DNA of 10,343 bases from an uncultured Actinomycetes bacterium (lineage in GTDB: Bacteria > Actinomycetota > Actinomycetes > S36-B12). The translations under genes and the position numbers were made by a program. The notes under the pieces were generated by a model. It was not told where the DNA came from, did not search any database, and saw nothing but the letters and a program-made list of their open reading frames with translations. This document shows, piece after piece, positions 5,941-10,343 of the stretch; positions within the stretch are counted from its first letter, which is position 1; each line of letters opens with the position of its first letter. The stretch lies in the NCBI GenBank assembly GCA_937876275.1, contig CALFIA010000115.1, forward strand, positions 1 through 10,343, written 5' to 3'.

Positions 5941-6042
5941 CCGTGAGCTTGAGCCCCCACGAGGGTGGAGCCAGGTTCGCCCTCACGGGCTCGACCTGGA
6001 AGGCTAGGGCGCGATGCACCCGCATCCGTATGAAGGAGTGAA
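5941..6042 (+). promoter_or_regulatory. Structured leader upstream of hom
   Basis: The 231-bp gap between aqpZ and hom contains a dense set of exact complementary arms. CCGTGAG (5941-5947) pairs with CTCACGG (5982-5988). GAGCCC (5951-5956) pairs with GGGCTC (5987-5992) and competes with the first. GAGGG (5961-5965) pairs with CCCTC (5980-5984). CCAC (5957-5960) pairs with GTGG (5965-5968). CCAGGT (5971-5976) pairs with ACCTGG (5994-5999), which would form a pseudoknot with the first helix. A short hairpin GATGC/GCATC (6013-6017/6022-6026) follows, then the ribosome site AAGGAG at 6033-6038, four bases before the hom ATG. Mutually exclusive helices ahead of a biosynthetic operon suggest attenuation or ligand sensing, but I recognise no known riboswitch. 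No convincing plus-strand promoter for hom is visible here. Positions 5865-5940 hold nothing else I can assign. Confidence 0.4.
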
Positions 6043-7350
6043 ATGTCCGCGGCCCCGATCACCATCGCCCTGCTGGGCGGCGGCACGGTGGGTGCCCAGG
6101 TCGCTCGGCTCCTGACCCGAGATGCTGCTGACTTCGAGAAGCGCATCGGTGCCCCCGTTCGCCTCACGGCGGTCGCGGTGCGTGATGCCGTGAAAACTCG
6201 GCCCGGCATTGATGCCGCTCTTATCACCGATGATGCAGCAGCCGTGGCTGCCTCGGGTGCCGACATCGTGGTCGAGTTGATGGGTGGCATCGAGCCTGCC
6301 CGCACATTGATCCTCTCGGCCATAGAAGCTGGCTCGAGTGTTGTCACCGCGAACAAGGCGTTGCTCGCCGCAGACGGAGCGAGCCTCTATGCAGCCGCGG
6401 CCGAGTACGGCGTCGATCTCTACTTCGAGGCATCGGTTGCCGGTGCGATTCCGCTGCTGCGTCCGCTCCGCGAGTCACTTGCCGGAGATCACGTCACGCG
6501 CGTGCTCGGCATCGTCAATGGCACCACCAACTTCATCCTCACCAAGATGGATGAAGACGGCGCCGATTACGCCGAGGTGCTAGCGGAGGCACAGGCGCTG
6601 GGTTATGCGGAAGCTGATCCGACAGCTGACGTAGAAGGTCACGATGCCGCCGCCAAGGCAGCGATCCTGGCTGAGCTCGCCTTCCACACTCGTGTGACCG
6701 TCGCTGACGTCGACTGCGAGGGTATTTCGAATGTCACGTCAGCCGACATCAAGGCTGCGCAGGACATGGGCTTTGTCATCAAGCTGCTCGCGGTAGCCGA
6801 ACTGAAGTTCGATGATGCGGGCGTCGCGCAAGGCGTGATCGTGCGCGTGCACCCGGCCATGGTCCCGCGCTCTCATCCATTGGGCGGCGTGCGCGAGGCG
6901 TTCAATGCCGTGTTCATCGAGGCAGTCTCTGCCGGCGACATGATGTTCTACGGTCGCGGGGCTGGTGGCGCGCCAACCGCGAGCGCAGTTCTTGGAGATG
7001 TCGTCGCAGTCGCTCGCAACAAGATCGCGGGCGGACGCGGCCCGGGGGAGAGCGTCTACGCGAACCTGCCCGCACTGCCGATCGGTGAGGCCCAGACTCG
7101 TTACTACGTCAATCTTGAGGTCACCGATAAGCCCGGTGTCTTGGCATCCATCGCGGCAGCATTCGCCGAGCACGGCGTGAGCATCCAGACTGTTCGTCAA
7201 GACGGACACGGAGACGGCGCGCAGCTAATCGTGCGTACTCATCGGGCTGCTGATGCTGCGTTGCGGAGCACGGTCGATGCCCTGCGCGACCTGCCGACAA
7301 TCAAGCGCGTCACCGGAGTCATGCGAGTCGAAGGCGAGGCAGGAGAGTAA
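6043..7350 (+). CDS. hom: Homoserine dehydrogenase with C-terminal ACT domain
   Basis: 435-residue enzyme reducing L-aspartate semialdehyde to L-homoserine with NAD(P)H, the committed step toward threonine and methionine. The N-terminal Rossmann domain carries LGGGTVG (11-17). The NKALLA segment is at 104-109, GIVNGTTNFIL at 156-166, and the catalytic region GYAEADPTADVEGHDAAAK (187-205) contains the family's D201 and K205. An ACT domain at about 354-430 (YYVNLEVTDKPGVLASIAAAF) is the usual site of feedback control by threonine in actinobacterial Hom. It is monofunctional, with no aspartokinase fusion. ATG 6043 has AAGGAG four bases upstream. The stop TAA shares one base with the thrC ATG, so translation is probably coupled. 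In relatives hom follows lysA directly; here aqpZ separates them and hom has its own structured leader. Confidence 0.97.
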   Translation: MSAAPITIALLGGGTVGAQVARLLTRDAADFEKRIGAPVRLTAVAVRDAVKTRPGIDAALITDDAAAVAASGADIVVELMGGIEPARTLILSAIEAGSSVVTANKALLAADGASLYAAAAEYGVDLYFEASVAGAIPLLRPLRESLAGDHVTRVLGIVNGTTNFILTKMDEDGADYAEVLAEAQALGYAEADPTADVEGHDAAAKAAILAELAFHTRVTVADVDCEGISNVTSADIKAAQDMGFVIKLLAVAELKFDDAGVAQGVIVRVHPAMVPRSHPLGGVREAFNAVFIEAVSAGDMMFYGRGAGGAPTASAVLGDVVAVARNKIAGGRGPGESVYANLPALPIGEAQTRYYVNLEVTDKPGVLASIAAAFAEHGVSIQTVRQDGHGDGAQLIVRTHRAADAALRSTVDALRDLPTIKRVTGVMRVEGEAGE

Positions 7351-8411
7351 TGGCGCACCAGTGGCGTGGCCTGATCGAGGAGTACCGCGACCGGCTTCCT
7401 GTTTCTGCGGCAACCCCCGTCGTGACTCTTCGCGAGGGCGGCACTCCGCTGGTGTACGCCTGCGTCATCAGCGAAATGACCGGCTGCAATGTGTGGCTGA
7501 AGTACGACGGGGCGAATCCCACCGGCTCCTTCAAGGACCGCGGCATGACCATGGCGATCTCCAAGGCTGCCGAAGCGGGTTCGAAGGCGGTGATCTGCGC
7601 ATCGACCGGTAATACGTCGGCGAGTGCGGCCGCCTATGCAGTGAAGGCCGGCATGAAGTGCGCCGTGCTGGTGCCGGAAGGCAAGATCGCCATGGGCAAA
7701 CTGGCACAGGCCATCGTGCATGGCGCCACCTTGTTGCAGGTCAACGGGAATTTCGATGATTGCCTGACCGTGGCTCGCGAGCTCGCTGACAACTACCCGG
7801 TGGCCCTGGTCAACAGCGTCAACCCGGTGCGCATTGAGGGACAGAAGACCGCGAGCTTCGAGATCATCGATCAGCTTGGGCTCGCCCCCGACATTCACTG
7901 CCTGCCGATCGGGAACGCGGGAAACATTACGGCGTACTGGAAGGGCTACACCGAGTACAGGGCCGATGGCATCAGTGACTCGCTTCCGCGCATGTGGGGC
8001 TTCCAGGCCGAGGGTGCAGCACCTCTCGTCAACGGGGCTCCCGTGCGAAATCCTGAGACCATCGCCACGGCGATTCGCATCGGTAACCCTGCATCATGGG
8101 ATTTCGCGATCGCTGCCCGTGATGATTCCGGCGGGCTGATCGATTCCGTGACCGATGCTGAGATCCTCGAGGCGTACCGTCTTCTGGCCTCCAGTGAGGG
8201 TCTGTTCTGCGAGCCGGCGAGCGCCGCGAGCGTCGCCGGTCTGCTCAAGAAGCACCGCGCGGGCCAGCTGGATTCCGGGCAGACCATCGTGTGCACCCTC
8301 ACCGGAAATGGCCTGAAGGATCCGCAGTGGGCCCTCGACGGCGCTGCTGATCCCGTTGTCATCGACGTGAATGCGGGTGCAGCCGCCCGAGCGCTGGGTC
8401 TGGAAGCCTGA
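7350..8411 (+). CDS. thrC: Threonine synthase
   Basis: 353-residue PLP enzyme converting O-phospho-L-homoserine and water to L-threonine and phosphate, the final step of threonine synthesis. The PLP lysine is K62 in NPTGSFKDRGM. GNTSAS (87-92) contacts the substrate and PLP ring, and GNAGN (188-192) is the phosphate-binding loop. TLTGNGLKDP near the C-terminus is conserved in this group. Length and motifs match the short actinobacterial and Bacillus-type enzyme rather than the longer proteobacterial form. ATG 7350 overlaps the hom stop by one base (TAATG) and has AGGAG four bases upstream. The stop overlaps the thrB start by one base (TGATG). The tight packing indicates a single hom-thrC-thrB message with coupled translation. 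Confidence 0.97.
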   Translation: MAHQWRGLIEEYRDRLPVSAATPVVTLREGGTPLVYACVISEMTGCNVWLKYDGANPTGSFKDRGMTMAISKAAEAGSKAVICASTGNTSASAAAYAVKAGMKCAVLVPEGKIAMGKLAQAIVHGATLLQVNGNFDDCLTVARELADNYPVALVNSVNPVRIEGQKTASFEIIDQLGLAPDIHCLPIGNAGNITAYWKGYTEYRADGISDSLPRMWGFQAEGAAPLVNGAPVRNPETIATAIRIGNPASWDFAIAARDDSGGLIDSVTDAEILEAYRLLASSEGLFCEPASAASVAGLLKKHRAGQLDSGQTIVCTLTGNGLKDPQWALDGAADPVVIDVNAGAAARALGLEA

Positions 8412-9337
8412 TGCCCGCAAGCGGTGAAATCGTCTTTCGTCGCGATGCCGTCCGCGTTCTGGTGCCGGCGACCAGTGCCAACCTTGGCCCCGGATTCGAT
8501 TCCGCCGGGCTCGCCCTTGAGCTCGTGGATGAGCTTGTCGCCATGGTCACCGAAGACCCTGGAGTCCTCGTCGAAGTTTCGGGTGAAGGCAGTGATGATC
8601 TACCTCGCGACTCGTCGCATCTCGTGGTTCAAGCCATGGCTCTTGGCTTTTCCGCACTTGGCGCGGCTCCCGAGGGATTCGTCCTTCGCTGCACCAATGT
8701 GATCCCGCATGGCCGCGGTCTCGGTTCTTCCGCCGCAGCGATCATCGGCGGTCTGGTTCTCGCGCGTGCACTCGTCGTCGACGGAACCGAGCGGCTCAGC
8801 GACGATGACCTCCTCCAGCTTGCACTCACCCTCGAGTCTCACCCCGACAACATCTCGGCGGCTTTGTTCGGCTCTTTCACGATTGCCTGGACAACAGAAA
8901 CCGGAGTTGCCGATGCTGCATACATCTCCGTGAACCCGGATATTCGTGCGGTTGTTGCTATCCCGGCCTTCGAGGTGCCGACTAAGGCGGCCCGTCAGGC
9001 TCTGCCGGCTCATGTCGACTACGCCACCGCGAGTTACAACATCGCTCGATCTGCACTGCTGGTTCATGCCCTCACCGAGGATCCCTCCCTGCTTCTCGAG
9101 GCGACATCGGATCGCATGCATCAAGAGCAGCGGCGCGGGATGTACGCGCCCTCCATGGATCTCGTTGACTCACTTCGATCCCGAGGTGTGGCAGCGGCCA
9201 TTTCGGGCGCCGGGCCCACGGTCATTGCCTTCGCCTTGGCCACCGAAGTCGATGCAGTGCTCGACATGATCGAGGGGGAGTGGCGCTCGTTCGTCCTCCC
9301 GATTCGCTCCGTGGGAGCCCAGGTTCTCGACTCCTGA
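8411..9337 (+). CDS. thrB: Homoserine kinase
   Basis: 308-residue GHMP-superfamily kinase that phosphorylates L-homoserine with ATP to give O-phosphohomoserine, the ThrC substrate. GHMP motif 1 is VLVPATSANLGPGFDSAG (16-33), with N24 and D30. The glycine- and serine-rich ATP loop is PHGRGLGSSAAA (99-110), and motif 3 is ISGAGPT (264-270). HPDNISAA (144-151) is typical of homoserine kinase and helps separate it from mevalonate and galactose kinases. Length is standard. The ATG overlaps the thrC stop by one base; a weak GGAAG lies seven bases upstream, so translation probably depends on coupling. The order hom-thrC-thrB and the hairpin ten bases after the stop mark the end of the operon. Confidence 0.97.
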   Translation: MPASGEIVFRRDAVRVLVPATSANLGPGFDSAGLALELVDELVAMVTEDPGVLVEVSGEGSDDLPRDSSHLVVQAMALGFSALGAAPEGFVLRCTNVIPHGRGLGSSAAAIIGGLVLARALVVDGTERLSDDDLLQLALTLESHPDNISAALFGSFTIAWTTETGVADAAYISVNPDIRAVVAIPAFEVPTKAARQALPAHVDYATASYNIARSALLVHALTEDPSLLLEATSDRMHQEQRRGMYAPSMDLVDSLRSRGVAAAISGAGPTVIAFALATEVDAVLDMIEGEWRSFVLPIRSVGAQVLDS

Positions 9338-9346
9338 GGCGAAAGT

Positions 9347-9373
9347 GACCCCAGTGGCCCCCATCCTGGGGTC
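9347..9373 (+). terminator. Hairpin after thrB, likely end of hom-thrC-thrB operon
   Basis: GACCCCAG (9347-9354) and CTGGGGTC (9366-9373) form a perfect 8-bp stem around an 11-base loop, starting ten bases past the thrB stop. The tail after it contains a few T residues but no strong T-run, so it is a weak intrinsic terminator or a 3'-end stabiliser. It could be used in partial read-through into rho. Confidence 0.6.
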
Positions 9374-9381
9374 GTATGGTT

Positions 9382-9387
9382 TATGCT
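9382..9387 (+). promoter_or_regulatory. Candidate -10 element for rho and its leader
   Basis: TATGCT fits the TANNNT pattern and lies just past the thrB hairpin. It would start transcription near 9394 and give a leader of about 105 bases before the GTG at 9500. A second option is TATCCT at 9477-9482, which would leave almost no leader ahead of the ribosome site AAAGGA (9488-9493). Rho genes in other bacteria are often autoregulated through the leader, so the longer version is plausible; that is inference. The rest of the 162-bp gap contains nothing else I can assign. Confidence 0.4.
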
Positions 9388-9499
9388 GAAAGCGCTCCAG
9401 ATCTCTACGGCCATTCGCCGACTTCCCTCAAGCGAAGCACTCAACCGGATTCTTCCGTGGCCGCTGGATGCGTACTTATCCTCAATTAAAGGAAATTTC

Positions 9500-10343
9500 G
9501 TGACCGAAACATCATCGTCCTCCGCTGGCAAGGCCAAGCGGGGTGGCGACAACGTGTCATCCATGCTCCTCCCCGAGTTGAAGCAGGTGGCCGCAGGCCT
9601 CGGCATCCCGGGAGCCAGCACGATGCGCAAGGGCGACCTCGTCGCCGCCATCAACGACAAGAAGACCTCGGGCCGTGGCGCCAAGCGCGAGCAAGGTTCT
9701 GCCGAGAAGCCCTCTGCCGATCGGGCAGAGAAGCCGGCCACCGATCAGCCGCGCACCGAGCGCGCACCGCGCTCTGAGGAGCGTGGGGATCGCAACAGCA
9801 ACGACCGCGCTGACCGCGGCAATGATCGCAACAACAACGATCGTGGCGATCGCAACAACAACGAACGCCGCGACCGCAATAACAACAACAATGATCGTGG
9901 CGACCGAGGCAACAATGATCGCGGAAATGATCGTGACGGCGATGGCAATCGTCGTCGTCGTGGCCGTGATCGCTTCCGTGATCGCCGTGATCGCCCGCGC
10001 GGCGGAGATCGCTACGGCGATGTCGATCTCGAGATCAGCGAGAATGACGTTCTCGTTCCGGTCGCCGGCATCCTCGATGTGCTCGACAGCTACGCCTTCG
10101 TTCGCACCAGTGGCTACCTTCCAGGCCCAAACGACGTCTACGTCTCGCTCTCGCTCGTGCGCAAGCACGGCCTGCGCAAGGGTGACGCCATCATCGGCCA
10201 GGTCCGTCAGCAGCAGCCGACTGAAGGCCAAGGGGATCGTCGCGAGAAGTTCAACCCGCTCGTGCGCATCGACAGTGTCAACGGCGCCGATCCCGAGACC
10301 GCTCGCAATCGCGTCGAGTTCGGCAAGCTCACCCCGCTGTACC
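9500..10343 (+). CDS. rho: Transcription termination factor Rho, N-terminal part (cut by window edge)
   Basis: The first 281 residues of the RNA-dependent hexameric ATPase that terminates transcription. Residues 21-53 (SSMLLPELKQVAAGLGIPGA and onward) form the Rho N-terminal helical domain. Residues about 56-172 are a low-complexity insertion, and from about 180 the cold-shock-like RNA-binding domain follows, with GILDVLDSYAFVR (190-202) and GYLPGPNDVYVS (205-216) before VEFGKLTPLY at the edge. The ATPase core lies beyond the window. GTG 9500 is chosen because AAAGGA lies six bases upstream, and the protein begins MTETSSSSAGKAKRGG as in other actinobacterial Rho proteins. Rho after thrB is the standard actinomycete order. 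The insertion is much longer than anything in E. coli Rho but typical in kind for the phylum. Confidence 0.96.
   Translation, partial: MTETSSSSAGKAKRGGDNVSSMLLPELKQVAAGLGIPGASTMRKGDLVAAINDKKTSGRGAKREQGSAEKPSADRAEKPATDQPRTERAPRSEERGDRNSNDRADRGNDRNNNDRGDRNNNERRDRNNNNNDRGDRGNNDRGNDRDGDGNRRRRGRDRFRDRRDRPRGGDRYGDVDLEISENDVLVPVAGILDVLDSYAFVRTSGYLPGPNDVYVSLSLVRKHGLRKGDAIIGQVRQQQPTEGQGDRREKFNPLVRIDSVNGADPETARNRVEFGKLTPLY
9780..9948 (+). repeat. Degenerate tandem repeat encoding the N/D/R-rich Rho insertion
   Basis: Imperfect in-frame repeats built from GAYCGY (Asp-Arg) and runs of AAC/AAT (Asn). They encode units such as NDRGDRNNN, RGDRNNN, RRDRNNNNN and RGDRGNND (Rho residues about 94-150), followed by an arginine-rich stretch RRRRGRDRFRDRRDR. 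The units are in register with the Rho frame, and the intact frame through them indicates selection for composition. Such a tract is prone to repeat-number change by slippage. Confidence 0.75.

Noticed and set aside
5922..6041. Short upstream frame ending in the hom ribosome site, possible threonine leader peptide
   Set aside because: It begins ATG at 5922 without a good ribosome site and has no run of Thr, Ile or Met codons, so it does not look like a classic attenuation leader peptide.
7239..7898. 219-codon minus-strand frame across hom and thrC
   Set aside because: Shadow of two well-supported enzymes, including the catalytic-lysine region of ThrC; no recognisable domain.
9557..10231. 224-codon open frame on the minus strand opposite rho
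   Set aside because: It is the complement of the repeat-rich Rho insertion; its Ala/Ile/Thr/Val runs are what GAT-CGC and AAC repeats give in reverse. No family motif is present, and rho explains the region.

Overview
The window reads as chromosomal housekeeping DNA from an actinobacterium. The base composition is GC-rich by eye. The gene order argS - lysA - hom - thrC - thrB - rho is the conserved actinomycete arrangement also seen around Rv1292-Rv1297 in Mycobacterium tuberculosis, LysA closely resembles the mycobacterial protein, and Rho carries the long Arg/Asn/Asp-rich N-terminal insertion typical of the phylum. I cannot name a family or genus. I see no phage, transposon, CRISPR or toxin-antitoxin genes, and no clear new defence or mobile system.

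Layout. Positions 1-262 (minus) hold the N-terminal part of a glycosyltransferase-like gene, preceded on the same strand by tRNA-Arg(CCG) with an encoded CCA. A YihY/BrkB-family membrane protein (433-1278, plus) follows. It converges on a cold-shock protein gene (1490-1693, minus), and three successive inverted repeats lie between them, the last a 13-bp terminator. The csp gene has a long, strongly folded leader. argS (2005-3663) and lysA (3688-5013) run on the plus strand. An AqpZ-type aquaporin gene (5062-5811, minus) then interrupts the cluster. hom (6043-7350), thrC (7350-8411) and thrB (8411-9337) form a tight operon with 1-nt overlaps. A hairpin separates it from rho (9500 to the window end, incomplete).

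Function. lysA, hom, thrC and thrB are aspartate-family amino-acid enzymes: LysA makes lysine from meso-diaminopimelate, Hom makes homoserine, and ThrB and ThrC convert homoserine to threonine. ArgS charges the tRNA-Arg type encoded about 1.6 kb upstream. Rho terminates transcription.

The most useful observations are regulatory. A TANNNT -10 hexamer (TAGCCT, TACGCT, TAGGCT, TATGCT) recurs ahead of several genes. In argS and lysA it ends exactly six bases before a GTG start, which predicts leaderless mRNAs. The csp leader, the structured leader of hom, a perfect 8-bp inverted repeat upstream of argS, and the aquaporin insertion are the other points worth checking.
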